From Iocasia fonsfrigidae (GTDB lineage: Bacteria > Bacillota > Halanaerobiia > Halanaerobiales > DTU029), in assembly GCF_017751145.1 (NCBI RefSeq), contig NZ_CP046640.1:2584137-2648136 (forward strand): a stretch of 64,000 bases of DNA, read 5' to 3'. Under the pieces are notes generated by a model. That model was given only the letters and a program-made list of their open reading frames with translations. It had not been told where the DNA came from and did no database searches. This document shows, in pieces, positions 48,508 through 57,922 of the stretch (within the stretch, counting starts at the first letter, position 1; each line of letters begins with the position of its first letter). The position numbers were made by a program, and so were the translations under genes.

Positions 48508-48719
48508 TATAATACCCCCTAGATAATTTTTTTCTATGCAATATTTATGTAAATTATATTTGCAAAACTTAATAACTCCACCACTATACTTCTTTGCAGA
48601 CCTGATGTCAGGAGCCAGATTGAAAAAACCGGCCAAAACCGTTCAACTTAACTTAGCAACTCTAGCATACTTCTATTTTCTTTCACCTAACCCCTGAGTA
48701 ATAAACAACTTTTTTGCTC

Positions 48720-50339
48720 CTACCTCTTCATATTAACCAATGTTTCTAACATCTCATCAGAAGTAGTTATCACCGTGGAATTGGCCTGGTAACCACGCTG
48801 AATTTTAATCATATTACTAAACTGTTCAGATATATCAACATTTGAGGCCTCTAAACTACTACTTTTAATTGCTCCTGTACCACCACTCCCGGCAGTACTA
48901 ATTATTACATCACCAGAGTTAACCGATTCTTGAAAGAGTGTATCCCCAACCTTTAGTAATCCACTTGGATTAGCAAAGTCACCAATAGCCAGTTGGGCAA
49001 TTATTTTAGAATAACCATTACTGTATGAACCTACCAGCTCACCTGTGTCACTATAAGAAATATCGTTCAAACTACCAGCTGTATAGCCGTCATAAACCGC
49101 CGTAAGATCTGTATCATCAGCATGCTGACTCATCTCTGATAAATCCACAGATATAGTCTGAGTACTACTCAAGCCATCTGGTGTAAAGGATAATTCCAGT
49201 TCATCACCACTAACCAGCTTGCCGTCATCATCAAATACTAAAGTAATCGTATTACTATCTAATGATACATTTGAAGCATCAGTAAGGTCTACATCACTAC
49301 TGTTAATCTCCCAGGTATTATCAGCAACCTGATCTGCATAAAGGTATAGTGTATGACTGTTCCCCTGAGAATCATAAACCTCAGCAGTAAGTTTTGCTGT
49401 AGAATCAAATTCATAATCAGCAGTAATACTTTCCTTAGTACCTGCAGCATCCTCAAACAAGGCGGTAGTACTTGTATCAAATGAAGCAGTATGATTTGCT
49501 ATAGTAACTGCAGGACCTGACCCCCCGATACTTAATGTTAAAGCATTACTAAGTAAATCATCACCAGCATCAGTAGTAAAAGAGCTTACTGTCCCATCAT
49601 TATTTAAGACTATCTCTCCACTAATACTACCTGTAGAAGGGTGATTATTTATTTCAAATACACTACTACTATCACCAGCAGTCAGGGTATATTCCCAGGT
49701 GTTGTAAGCACTCCCCTCAGTTAACTCAACACTGATTGTATCTGTATCTCCATTAGTGTCTTTAATATCTATTTCACTTGTTTGTAATTTCAGGATATTT
49801 TCCAAAGTAGAATTAATATTACCTGTAAAATTACAATAAGTAGTGGCCGAAGGGTCCATACTCCGATCAAGATAGATATTGCCAGCTTGTATATTTGTAT
49901 TTATCTTCCCATCTTCATCTGCCTGCCAGCCCTGTACATAATAACCATCATTCCCATATGTAATATTACCCTCTCCATCATATGAAAAAGAACCGGCCCT
50001 GGTATAATAATTTTGACTGCCATCACTAACTATAAAATAACCATCACCATCTAAGGCTGCATCTAAAACACCATTACTAGACTCAATAATACCTGATTCC
50101 ATATTATAATTTGTACTCCCTACTGAAACACCTAAACCAATCTGAATGGCATTACTCCCACCAGTATTATCCTGAGCAGATGTAGCCCCCTGTAACGTCT
50201 GACTAAATAATTCCTGAAAGGTTATCGAACTACTCTTATAACCAGTTGTATTTACATTAGAAATATTATTACCGATTACATCCATAGCAGTCTGGTGTGC
50301 CTTCAAACCAGATACCGCTGAATACAATGATCGCATCAT
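48720..50339 (-). CDS. flgE: Flagellar hook protein FlgE
   Basis: 539 residues. Builds the hook. N-terminal rod-type motif MRSLYSAVSGLKAHQTAMDV with GNNISNVNTTGYK, the FlgE-specific GDGYFIV and YYTRAGSFSYDGEGN, a long beta-rich middle, and C-terminal ASNVDISEQFSNMIKIQRGY then LETLVNMKR. The ATG at 50339 (MMRSLYS) is preferred: AAGGGGG lies 8 nt upstream, while the frame's earlier start lacks an SD. In the window's fla cluster it follows the TIGR02530-like gene. Confidence 0.96.
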   Translation of the reverse strand: MMRSLYSAVSGLKAHQTAMDVIGNNISNVNTTGYKSSSITFQELFSQTLQGATSAQDNTGGSNAIQIGLGVSVGSTNYNMESGIIESSNGVLDAALDGDGYFIVSDGSQNYYTRAGSFSYDGEGNITYGNDGYYVQGWQADEDGKINTNIQAGNIYLDRSMDPSATTYCNFTGNINSTLENILKLQTSEIDIKDTNGDTDTISVELTEGSAYNTWEYTLTAGDSSSVFEINNHPSTGSISGEIVLNNDGTVSSFTTDAGDDLLSNALTLSIGGSGPAVTIANHTASFDTSTTALFEDAAGTKESITADYEFDSTAKLTAEVYDSQGNSHTLYLYADQVADNTWEINSSDVDLTDASNVSLDSNTITLVFDDDGKLVSGDELELSFTPDGLSSTQTISVDLSEMSQHADDTDLTAVYDGYTAGSLNDISYSDTGELVGSYSNGYSKIIAQLAIGDFANPSGLLKVGDTLFQESVNSGDVIISTAGSGGTGAIKSSSLEASNVDISEQFSNMIKIQRGYQANSTVITTSDEMLETLVNMKR

Positions 50340-50435
50340 TTTGACTACCCCCTTATTACTAAAAATCAAAATATTATATGAACTATCAAATTCTTTAAAT
50401 GAGACCTTTCTTATAACAAAAATTATTTTAGATTA

Positions 50436-50759
50436 TTACATAAATACTATACTATCTATCTCATTAACAACTTTCTTTTTAGTACCGTAATCACTTAAAG
50501 CAGTGATTACGGTACTATTTTTTATACTAACTATGTAAGCAATATTATTAACAATAATCAAAGATACCTCTGACCCCTTATTAGCGGCTTTTTCAAAGCC
50601 AAGTTGTAATTGTTGTAGGTCTCTTACAGATAAACCGCTGTCAGATATACTCAAGCTATGTAAGGCATTTTTGGAAAACTTCAGGACAGACACCTCATTT
50701 AATTGATCAATAAAAAGTTTTTCTCTTGACTCTTCAGCTGTTATTTCATTATTTGACAT
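50436..50759 (-). CDS. Flagellar operon protein, TIGR02530-like
   Basis: 107 residues. The pattern VLKFSKNALHSLSISDSGLS, then GFEKAANKGSEVSLIIVNNI and YIVSIKNSTVITALSD, matches the small 'flagellar operon protein' found between flgD and flgE in Firmicutes. Function not established; its position suggests hook assembly. ATG at 50759 is preferred, 8 nt after AAGGGTGG. Confidence 0.85.
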   Translation of the reverse strand: MSNNEITAEESREKLFIDQLNEVSVLKFSKNALHSLSISDSGLSVRDLQQLQLGFEKAANKGSEVSLIIVNNIAYIVSIKNSTVITALSDYGTKKKVVNEIDSIVFM

Positions 50760-50777
50760 AAACATATCCACCCTTAA

Positions 50778-51203
50778 TTATTCACCCTCATAAACCATTG
50801 TTATATCATCAACACTATATTGTTCTCCATCAATATAAACATAGGTCTTACCGTCTTCAATAGAAATCTTACTTACCTCACCACTAAGTTCACCATCATT
50901 TATCTCCACTGTTTTACCAATCAATGAACCCCCATCATATAAACCCTGGTATTGAAGGAATGAACTCATATTATCATTCATAGTTGTCAGCTGTTCCACT
51001 GTACTAAACTGGGCCAGTTGTGTAACATACTCAGTGCCCTCCATTGGGTTTAATGGATCCTGATACTGCAACTCTGTAACCAGGAGCTCCAGAAAAGCCT
51101 CCTGCCCCAGGGTATTACTATTATCTGAACTGTCAGTTTCAGATGTACTGGTACTAGAACTACTTGTTGAAGAAAAAACAGAAGAAACATCATAATTCGA
51201 CAT
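50778..51203 (-). CDS. flgD: Flagellar hook-capping protein FlgD
   Basis: 141 residues, a short form. Needed for hook assembly. N-terminal Ser/Thr-rich stretch, then the conserved GQEAFLELLVTELQYQDPLN with PMEGTEYVTQLAQFSTVEQL, followed by a small beta region (IGKTVEINDGELSGEVSKIS). ATG at 51203 follows GGGGGTGA. Its start overlaps or abuts csrA. Confidence 0.95.
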   Translation of the reverse strand: MSNYDVSSVFSSTSSSSTSTSETDSSDNSNTLGQEAFLELLVTELQYQDPLNPMEGTEYVTQLAQFSTVEQLTTMNDNMSSFLQYQGLYDGGSLIGKTVEINDGELSGEVSKISIEDGKTYVYIDGEQYSVDDITMVYEGE

Positions 51204-51429
51204 CCTCTTCACCCCCTTTTAAAATTAATTTCTTAACCATTCCTCCATTATTTCCGGCCTCTCTATTTTCCATCTCAATCTTATGGTAGATCTCTTCCCG
51301 GTGTATTTCGATATTAGCCGGGGCATCTATACCTACTTTAACTCTACCTCCATGTAGTTCTACCACAGTTATTATTATATTTTCATCAATAATTATTTTG
51401 TCATCTTCTTTTCTGCTTAAAACAAGCAC
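51190..51429 (-). CDS. csrA: Carbon storage regulator CsrA (translational repressor)
   Basis: 79 residues. RNA-binding dimer that blocks ribosome access at GGA motifs. Conserved MLVLSRKEDDKIIIDENIII, then GRVKVGIDAPANIEIHREEI. The C-terminal tail (REAGNNGG and on) is longer than in E. coli CsrA (61 residues). It overlaps fliW by 13 bp and flgD by 14 bp. With FliW it should tune flagellin translation. Confidence 0.96.
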   Translation of the reverse strand: MLVLSRKEDDKIIIDENIIITVVELHGGRVKVGIDAPANIEIHREEIYHKIEMENREAGNNGGMVKKLILKGGEEDVEL

Positions 51430-51875
51430 TTCTGAACCCCCAGTTTAGACTGGACTGAAAAAACAGGATGTCTTACCTGATAGTCTGTATTTTCTAAAAC
51501 AACTTGTTTACCCAGTCTCTTTTTATAATTTATGACAATAGGGGCAGCTAAATTTACTGTCATATTCATTAATCTCCCCCTGATATTGCAAATAGCCAGC
51601 ACCAGGATATCTTCTAATGACTTGATAGCTAATCTTTCTTTGACCAAATCACTAATTTCAAACCGGTAATCACCTAATACCTCCCAGGGATTTATAGTGA
51701 TAAAAGCCAGATTCTCTTCTTCAACTGACTGCATAACTATAAAAGGGCCCTTGTCTTTTGAACACAGAAACACAAATTCCTTTTGATCATTAAAACCAGG
51801 AATACCTTGAAAAAAAGTAATTACTTCCTCACTGCCGTTTCTTAAACTGTAATTATTTTTGCATTTTAATTTCAT
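51417..51875 (-). CDS. fliW: Flagellar assembly factor FliW
   Basis: 152 residues. Binds CsrA and flagellin, so free flagellin level sets CsrA activity. Pattern: EEVITFFQGIPGFNDQKEFV, LAFITINPWEVLGDYRFEI, ICNIRGRLMNMTVNLAAPIV. ATG with GGAGGC upstream. The fliW-csrA pairing in one operon is standard in flagellated Firmicutes. Confidence 0.96.
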   Translation of the reverse strand: MKLKCKNNYSLRNGSEEVITFFQGIPGFNDQKEFVFLCSKDKGPFIVMQSVEEENLAFITINPWEVLGDYRFEISDLVKERLAIKSLEDILVLAICNIRGRLMNMTVNLAAPIVINYKKRLGKQVVLENTDYQVRHPVFSVQSKLGVQKCLF

Positions 51876-51965
51876 TACAATGCCTCCAATTACAATACAT
51901 TATTGGCTTAACATTATTAAGTAGAATAATTATATTTGAATTTTTTAAGTAAATAAGTATTATGT

Positions 51966-52841
51966 TTATGAGGACACAAAATTAACCAATGAAGTCTGTA
52001 AGATAGTTGAACTAACAGATAAGGCAGCCTCATATACATATTGTTGCGTGGCATAATTTGTATATGCCGTAGCAAGGTCAATATCTTCATTGTTTGATAA
52101 TATTTTATTTAAGCTGGTATTTTCGTTCTCTAAGCGTTTTTGGGTAAATTCCAGTCTGTTTTCTTTGGCCCCAACCTCTGCCCTACAGGTATTAATGGTA
52201 TTGGTAGCCTCAGAGATATTACTTAAAACTGTAGTAGACAATGCCTCAGCATCACCTGCTTCCAGGGCATCTTCTAAAGAATGAAAAGCCTCAAAGGCAT
52301 CAGCAAAGGCCTCCTGACCATTAATATTGATCTCCAGATTACTACTTGAATTCACCTGGCGGACTATGCTATTATAATCACCCTGATATTCACCATCTTC
52401 GTCAAAACTCTCAGTAGTGGTTGCTGTCCCGGAAAACAAATAACTGTCACCCTGTTGGGTATTAGCAATATTTATTAATTCCTTTTCCAGTTCTTCAACC
52501 TCAACCAAAATATTTTCCCTCTCATCCTCTGTTAAGGTACCATCATTAGCTGCTTGTACACCAAGATCTTCAAGTTCTTCTAAAATATCACCAGCACTAT
52601 CAAGGGCATCATCGGTGTCACTAAGCCAGCTGTTACAGGATTCAATATTACTCTGATATTGTTCATTATTACTGATCCAGGAATCCAGTTTCATACTATA
52701 AATAAAACCAGATGCATCATCAGAGGGGTTTACAAATAATTTGCCAGAAACAGCCTGTTCATATAGTTCATTTAACTTTTCCGAATTATTATTTAAATTT
52801 GCCAAAACCTTATTTGTAATCATACTATTACTGATTCTCAC
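51966..52841 (-). CDS. flgL: Flagellar hook-filament junction protein FlgL
   Basis: 291 residues, flagellin-like. N terminus MRISNSMITNKVLANLNNNS and SGKLFVNPSDDASGFIYSMK, a central LVEVEELEKELINIANTQQG with YLFSGTATTTESF, and a C-terminal ATAYTNYATQQYVYEAALSV. Joins hook to filament with FlgK. GTG start. About 20 bp after flgK. Confidence 0.95.
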   Translation of the reverse strand: MRISNSMITNKVLANLNNNSEKLNELYEQAVSGKLFVNPSDDASGFIYSMKLDSWISNNEQYQSNIESCNSWLSDTDDALDSAGDILEELEDLGVQAANDGTLTEDERENILVEVEELEKELINIANTQQGDSYLFSGTATTTESFDEDGEYQGDYNSIVRQVNSSSNLEININGQEAFADAFEAFHSLEDALEAGDAEALSTTVLSNISEATNTINTCRAEVGAKENRLEFTQKRLENENTSLNKILSNNEDIDLATAYTNYATQQYVYEAALSVSSTILQTSLVNFVSS

Positions 52842-52861
52842 TTACATAACACCTCCTATAT

Positions 52862-54529
52862 TTAAACCATAGCAAGCAAGGCATCAAGCATTTCATTAAT
52901 AGTGGTCACTACTGTTGAAGCTGCTATATAGGCCTGCTGAAACTTAATAATATTAGTCATCTCTTCATCAAGGGAAACACCTGAAATACTTGCCTGTTCT
53001 TCTTCCAGCTGTTCCAGGAGTGCTTCCTGATTATCTAACATCTGCTCTGCTTCTTCCCCCTCCACTCCTATGGAAGCAATAATTGACTCATAATAATCAG
53101 TTAAAGATGAACCATTTAAACTCTCTATTTCATTTTCATCAATCACATCAGTTAAAGCCAGGGCATTATTCCCATTCCCCTCACTGGTCCCAAAGGAAAT
53201 AGTCGCCTCTCCAATACTCTTGATATTAAGTGTAACACCAATTACTGCAGTCAGGTCTATTGTGTCACCCGCCTGGGCTGTCCCACTTGTCAGGGTATTA
53301 CCATCAGCATCTGTAACTGTATAATCAACCTCACTTGGAATAGTGGTGGATTCAACAATCTCTATCTGATAACCATCTGCCAATAAAGTACAATCACTAA
53401 TATCAACAGTTGCCACATCTGTATTATCACTATAGGTCCCTTCAAACCTACCGGCAGCAATTTTTTTCACATCATTTTCTATGGTTTCACTGACACTAAG
53501 ACCCATAGCTGCGTTTTCTTGATTATTAATAACAAAAAAGTCCTCACCACTATCACCGTTTAAATCATATCCTTCTTGATGTACTGCATTAAATTCCTTA
53601 GCAAAAGACTCTGCCATCTGATTTATATCATCCAGGAAACCAGCAACTATTTCATCTCGCAGTTCCAACACTCCCGCCAAAGAACCACTATCAACAGAGA
53701 CCTTTTTACCAGTTAAATCGTAGATTAACTGACTCTCATTCTGACCTGTTTGTTCAACAGTTAAATCATAGGAATTGTCCCTACTGACCAGGAGATTCCC
53801 ATCTAAGGTGACCTGGAGGTTACCCCGACTATCCTCATAACTCTGCACATCAACATATGTATTGAGTTCCTTTAAGAGCTGGTCTCTTGAATCACGGAGG
53901 TCATTTGCTGCCTGACCACTATTTTCTACACTGACTATCTCTTCATTTAAAGCTGCAATCCTACTAGTTAGAGAATTGATTTCCTCTACATTAGTACTAA
54001 TATCTTCAGTTAAAGAGCTTTGATATTCTAATAAATTTTCACAAATAGCATTAAAGGAATCAGTCACTAATTCAGCAGTCTCTTGAACAGTTTTTCTGAC
54101 AGATAAATGTTCTGAGTCAGGGGTACTACTTAAATCCTGTAATGCTTCGCAAAAATCATTTAAAACATCATCTAATCCTGACTCTGATGTCGTAGATTCA
54201 TTAAAAATACTTTCAAGATGGGTTAAGCCTTGTAAAATCTTCTCCCAGTAAGCCTGTCCCTGACTATCCTCATTAATTTGTTGATTAATAAACTCATCTG
54301 TAATCCTTTCAATCGCCTCAATGTCAACGCCTGTACCAGTCTGACCAACACTTGTCCCGGTTGCTATACCAGGAGAGGCATAGGCATCACTGGCAGTCAG
54401 TACCACCCTCTGTCTGCTGTAACCCTCTGTGTTGGCATTGGAAATATTATGACCTGTTGTCTCCATAGCCTTTTGTTGGGCCTGCAAAGCACTAAGAACA
54501 GTGCTTAAACCACTAAATGTACTCGACAT
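52862..54529 (-). CDS. flgK: Flagellar hook-associated protein FlgK
   Basis: 555 residues. N-terminal FSGLSTVLSALQAQQKAMET with GHNISNANTEGYSRQRVVL, a middle region with FINQQINEDSQGQAYWEKIL and AANDLRDSRDQLLKELNTYV, and C-terminal SGVSLDEEMTNIIKFQQAYI. First of the two junction proteins. ATG with GGGAGG upstream. Confidence 0.96.
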   Translation of the reverse strand: MSSTFSGLSTVLSALQAQQKAMETTGHNISNANTEGYSRQRVVLTASDAYASPGIATGTSVGQTGTGVDIEAIERITDEFINQQINEDSQGQAYWEKILQGLTHLESIFNESTTSESGLDDVLNDFCEALQDLSSTPDSEHLSVRKTVQETAELVTDSFNAICENLLEYQSSLTEDISTNVEEINSLTSRIAALNEEIVSVENSGQAANDLRDSRDQLLKELNTYVDVQSYEDSRGNLQVTLDGNLLVSRDNSYDLTVEQTGQNESQLIYDLTGKKVSVDSGSLAGVLELRDEIVAGFLDDINQMAESFAKEFNAVHQEGYDLNGDSGEDFFVINNQENAAMGLSVSETIENDVKKIAAGRFEGTYSDNTDVATVDISDCTLLADGYQIEIVESTTIPSEVDYTVTDADGNTLTSGTAQAGDTIDLTAVIGVTLNIKSIGEATISFGTSEGNGNNALALTDVIDENEIESLNGSSLTDYYESIIASIGVEGEEAEQMLDNQEALLEQLEEEQASISGVSLDEEMTNIIKFQQAYIAASTVVTTINEMLDALLAMV

Positions 54530-54584
54530 AGACTAGCCTCCCTCAATTATATTGTTTTACTGCTTCTATTCTATTGCTAATACC

Positions 54585-55097
54585 TTAACTCCGCTGATCT
54601 AATATATGTTGTGAAACCTTAGTCCCCAGCCCCACCTTTTTATCATATGTCTGATTTGTCGGCTGCAAAATATTTAATAAGATTCCTAAAGAAAACTCAT
54701 TTAATTTAACTGCTTCTGCTATTAATACCCTGTTTTTTTCATTTCCTTTATGTAAATCTGCAATAACTTTTAACATCTTTTCCTTCATCACAGATAATTC
54801 TTTTTGCCATAAATCAGGTAAGGAATCTTTTAACTCAACAAATGTTAAGTCTTCTTTATTTAGCTTGTACATCTCTTTTAATTGAGAAATGATTTCCAAA
54901 CGGTCTTTTTCCAGGGATTGAATTCCGGCAAGTATTTCCCGGTCTTTTCCCAATAGTTCTGCTAGTTTATCTACATCATTCTTTATTATGGCTTTTTTTT
55001 TCTTCAGAACCAGTTGATTAAGGACAACTAAGTACTCATATTCTTCTTCAAGGATCTCAATTAATCTTTCAATTACCTCTTCACCCACTATTCTCAC
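54585..55097 (-). CDS. flgN: Flagellar chaperone FlgN-like
   Basis: 170 residues, all helical, starting VIERLIEILEEEYEYLVVLN followed by QLVLKKKKAIIKNDVDKLAE and LLGKDREILAGIQSLEKDRL. This fits FlgN, the export chaperone of FlgK and FlgL, and its place between flgM and flgK is standard. The start is GTG at 55097, or another in-frame GTG at 55088 with better SD spacing. Confidence 0.87.
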   Translation of the reverse strand: MRIVGEEVIERLIEILEEEYEYLVVLNQLVLKKKKAIIKNDVDKLAELLGKDREILAGIQSLEKDRLEIISQLKEMYKLNKEDLTFVELKDSLPDLWQKELSVMKEKMLKVIADLHKGNEKNRVLIAEAVKLNEFSLGILLNILQPTNQTYDKKVGLGTKVSQHILDQRS

Positions 55098-55107
55098 TCC
55101 TGCCCCT

Positions 55108-55305
55108 TCAATCTAAAACTTCTAGCATCTTGCGAGCTATCTGCCTGGAATCAATATGGTATTTACCATTATTTATTGCCTTTTTTATTTCTTCTACCCT
55201 ATCCCATCTTATATTCGACATTTCTTTTAAACGATTTTTATACTCTTTAATTTCTTCCAAATCTCTAATGTTTTTGTCTTCTGATTTCAAGTGGTGGCAA
55301 TCCAA
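55108..55305 (-). CDS. flgM: Anti-sigma-28 factor FlgM
   Basis: 65 residues. Holds SigD/FliA inactive until the hook is finished, then is exported. C-terminal helices IRWDRVEEIKKAINNGKYHI and DSRQIARKMLEVLD match FlgM. TTG start with AGGGGTGA 6 nt upstream. First gene of the flgM-N-K-L operon. Confidence 0.9.
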   Translation of the reverse strand: MDCHHLKSEDKNIRDLEEIKEYKNRLKEMSNIRWDRVEEIKKAINNGKYHIDSRQIARKMLEVLD

Positions 55306-55333
55306 GTTAATTCACCCCTTTTATTAATTTTGT

Positions 55334-55361
55334 ATATCAAATTTATACCTGTAAAAGTTTA
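55334..55361 (-). promoter_or_regulatory. Tentative SigD (sigma-28) promoter of flgM
   Basis: TAAA, then 16 nt, then TTTGATAT on the minus strand. The -35 is exact and the -10 matches five of eight consensus bases (GCCGATAT). Spacing is one longer than ideal. It lies about 30 bp before the flgM start. Confidence 0.4.
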
Positions 55362-55613
55362 ACGACAAAATTACATATTGTTATCTTTCAATACTTGAAT
55401 TTTAAAACAATTTTACAATTTATGTTTAATTAACTATCTTTATGTCATAATTATAAATTTAAAATGTCAAATAAATGTAAAATAAATATGTGAAATTGTA
55501 AAATTAACCCTTTTTAGTGCTAAAGTATCAGTGTTTTGAATTCTACAAGAAGGAACTCAAATTATTCAGGATTTATTTAACATAAAAAGGAAAAATATAC
55601 TATAGTAGATAAA

Positions 55614-55661
55614 AAAAATAGTTCCCCCTGTTGTAATATTACAACAGGGGGAACTATTTTT
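55614..55661. terminator. Strong bidirectional terminator
   Basis: A perfect 17-bp stem (GTTCCCCCTGTTGTAAT and its complement) extended by AT pairs, with A-run on one side and T-run on the other. It ends the MMPL operon on the minus strand and insulates it from the flagellar genes. Confidence 0.92.
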
Positions 55662-55669
55662 ATATCAAA

Positions 55670-57046
55670 TTAAAAGCTATACCTTAAACCCAGTGATGTA
55701 AAATCATTATCTTTAAACTGACCAAAGGTAGTTCCTGCATCACCAGAGAATATTTTATGAGCCAGTTCTAAATGCAAATCATCCTGTAATTTATAATCAA
55801 GCTTACCCTCAAGTGAATAATCCTCATCTTCCAGGTTATATATCCAGGTTAATTCTGGAACAACGGTCTCATTCTGGTAACTATCTTCCAGCTTAACAAT
55901 CAACCTATTTGTTGTATAATCTCCATCGTCATTATATTCCTGGTCACTAATTCCGTTATCCTTGATTTCATTAGTATTCAGGATTTTTTCACCAGTTAAT
56001 TGTATATTTAGGTTTAAATTACTAATAGCTAAATCTCTATCACCACCAATAACCCAGGCTATCTTATTATTTCTTACTACCGGGTCATTACCAGAGATAT
56101 CATCTGTCCTAAAATAAGCCAGCTCAAACCTGGTATTAATTGTGCGCCAGACGGTGGCCAGTTCAGCCCCCAGCATATCTACCTCATCATAATGGAGGTC
56201 TGCCGCTGTTAACAATTCTTCAAACTTATCACTATCCAGTTGTGCAGAATTACCTACAGCAGACAGTAAAACAGCTTTATCATATGATGGGTCCCTTAAA
56301 TAGCCGTGATAATACGTAAATCCATAATCTATCCCCTGTCTGCTGTCAGTAAACCGGAGAGCCAATTGATTATTATAATCAGGGAAGGCATCTTCCACCT
56401 TATGGATAATCCTGGATTGGCTGTAACCAGTTAAACTGCTTATATCTTCCAGGGAAACTGAGGCAAAGGGATTAATTACCCAGTTACCCAGTTCGCTATC
56501 AGAGTCATCGGCCAGTCTGTGAGCCGTAAATTCAGGGGTATAAACAAACTCCAGTAAGGCCTGACCATCCCTGAAATACCGGTCTATCTTGAGCATCTCT
56601 TCCCCTAGTTGCCTATCCAGATAATCAGGATTAACAAAATCACTCATATCTTCGGCATTAATCTGATCTACTACATGAACCTTATCCCCTTTGCCCCAGA
56701 CAAGCCTTTTTTTACCCAGAAGTATTTGATATTCACCAGCATAATATTGGACAAAAGCCTCAGCCAGGTCAAATTCTTTGCGGGCACCAGTAGTATAATC
56801 AATTAAAGCCTTCAAATCATAATTATCAGTCTGATAGGCTAGCTCAAGATCAAGGTCAATATTCCCTTGATTATCATCATCATTAAATAATCTATATTCC
56901 GGGAACAGCTCCCCTGAATAACTAAACTCTGGTCCCTGTTCTTCTTCTGTAAAAAAACTATCACTCTCAAAGGCCATAATGCTTAAGGAAAAAAACAGAA
57001 TCAATAGGGCTGTTATTGAGAAATATAGATAAGCTTTTTTAAGCAT
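55670..57046 (-). CDS. Outer-membrane beta-barrel protein (DUF1302-like) of an MMPL operon
   Basis: 458 residues. Signal peptide (about 1-24, ending IMAFES), then alternating amphipathic strands rich in Asp, Tyr and Phe and short turns, and a final LGLRYSF whose terminal Phe is the classic signal for outer-membrane insertion. Early motif ITLGKKRLVWGKGD-like: YQILLGKKRLVWGKGDKVHV, seen in DUF1302/AlgE-like barrels that accompany RND/MMPL and LolA-like genes in proteobacteria. Last gene of the operon before a strong terminator. Probable outer-membrane end of an export route; substrate unknown. Confidence 0.75.
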   Translation of the reverse strand: MLKKAYLYFSITALLILFFSLSIMAFESDSFFTEEEQGPEFSYSGELFPEYRLFNDDDNQGNIDLDLELAYQTDNYDLKALIDYTTGARKEFDLAEAFVQYYAGEYQILLGKKRLVWGKGDKVHVVDQINAEDMSDFVNPDYLDRQLGEEMLKIDRYFRDGQALLEFVYTPEFTAHRLADDSDSELGNWVINPFASVSLEDISSLTGYSQSRIIHKVEDAFPDYNNQLALRFTDSRQGIDYGFTYYHGYLRDPSYDKAVLLSAVGNSAQLDSDKFEELLTAADLHYDEVDMLGAELATVWRTINTRFELAYFRTDDISGNDPVVRNNKIAWVIGGDRDLAISNLNLNIQLTGEKILNTNEIKDNGISDQEYNDDGDYTTNRLIVKLEDSYQNETVVPELTWIYNLEDEDYSLEGKLDYKLQDDLHLELAHKIFSGDAGTTFGQFKDNDFTSLGLRYSF

Positions 57047-57070
57047 ATTACCACCTTTCCCATCAGATTA

Positions 57071-57889
57071 TTATTTTCCATTTTTCAGAAATTGCTGAGT
57101 GAATCTCCTGTCACTAATCTCTTTATTATATTCAAGTAAATAATTACCCTTATTTTGTTTAATATAAAGCTGTGTCTTATGACCACTCTCTAAATCCTCC
57201 ATAGTTGTAGAGAAAACAGTCCAAATTCCATTAATCTTTTCAATCTTCTCTTCTACTGTCATCAACTTAATTAATTTCCCACTGTCTTTGTCATACATCT
57301 CCACTTTCAAGGGAATATAATGTTCTTTACTAATCCAGGAAATAGTCTTCTGGTACTGCTCTTCTTCAGGATCCTTAGGAATGGCCTCAACAACATAGCA
57401 TTCATACTTTGTCAGTTTTTCTTCTTTAAGTAATTTGTAAGTAAAATCATCTATTTTCCTTGATTCCATATCATCATAAGTAAAATCAGAACCCATAAAT
57501 GAATCCCCACCCTGGGACGACGAAATCCTCCTTACTCTTTGTAAGGCTGGTAGGTAAATCCACTGGTCATCATCCCTATCTTTATTTTCAATTTGTAGAA
57601 AACGGGTGTTTTTTACAGAGGCAGGCTCATGAAATACCATCACCATTTTATTCAGGTCATCTGCTGGGTCACCATATTCCTTGGCCCAGACCTCAATAGT
57701 CCTAGGGCTAACCTCTCCCTTTTTATCTATTAAATCCATACCCATTAAGGCATGTTGAGTATCACCGGTTTCTCTCTCATCTGCCTTTTCCATAATTTCT
57801 CTACCAGTCAAGGCCGCTGCTGAAAGACTTATACCCAGCACAAAGACCATCAACATCAAGATAATTTTTCTACTCTTTTTAAATCCCAT
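57071..57889 (-). CDS. LolA-like outer-membrane lipoprotein-sorting protein
   Basis: 272 residues with a clear signal peptide (about 1-26, cleaved near SAAALTG). The mature part shows the LolA_like pattern: ALTGREIMEKADERETGDTQ, MVMVFHEPASVKNTRFLQIE, WIYLPALQRVRRISSSQGGD with SFMGSDFTYDDM, and KVEMYDKDSGKLIKLMTVEE. The fold is a curved beta-sheet that carries a lipid-like ligand across the periplasm. Between the MMPL transporter and the beta-barrel gene, 24 bp and 33 bp gaps. Confidence 0.88.
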   Translation of the reverse strand: MGFKKSRKIILMLMVFVLGISLSAAALTGREIMEKADERETGDTQHALMGMDLIDKKGEVSPRTIEVWAKEYGDPADDLNKMVMVFHEPASVKNTRFLQIENKDRDDDQWIYLPALQRVRRISSSQGGDSFMGSDFTYDDMESRKIDDFTYKLLKEEKLTKYECYVVEAIPKDPEEEQYQKTISWISKEHYIPLKVEMYDKDSGKLIKLMTVEEKIEKINGIWTVFSTTMEDLESGHKTQLYIKQNKGNYLLEYNKEISDRRFTQQFLKNGK

Positions 57890-57922
57890 TATTAATCCCT
57901 CCTGATTTTTTATTTATGCGTC

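Larger units (their letters stand above)
55306..55669. other. Intergenic region: flgM promoter side and bidirectional terminator
   Basis: 364 bp, very AT-rich. It contains a tentative SigD promoter near flgM (55334-55361) and a large terminator hairpin at 55614-55661, both listed separately. The stretch 55380-55560 is low-complexity TA-rich and holds no gene. Confidence 0.55.
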
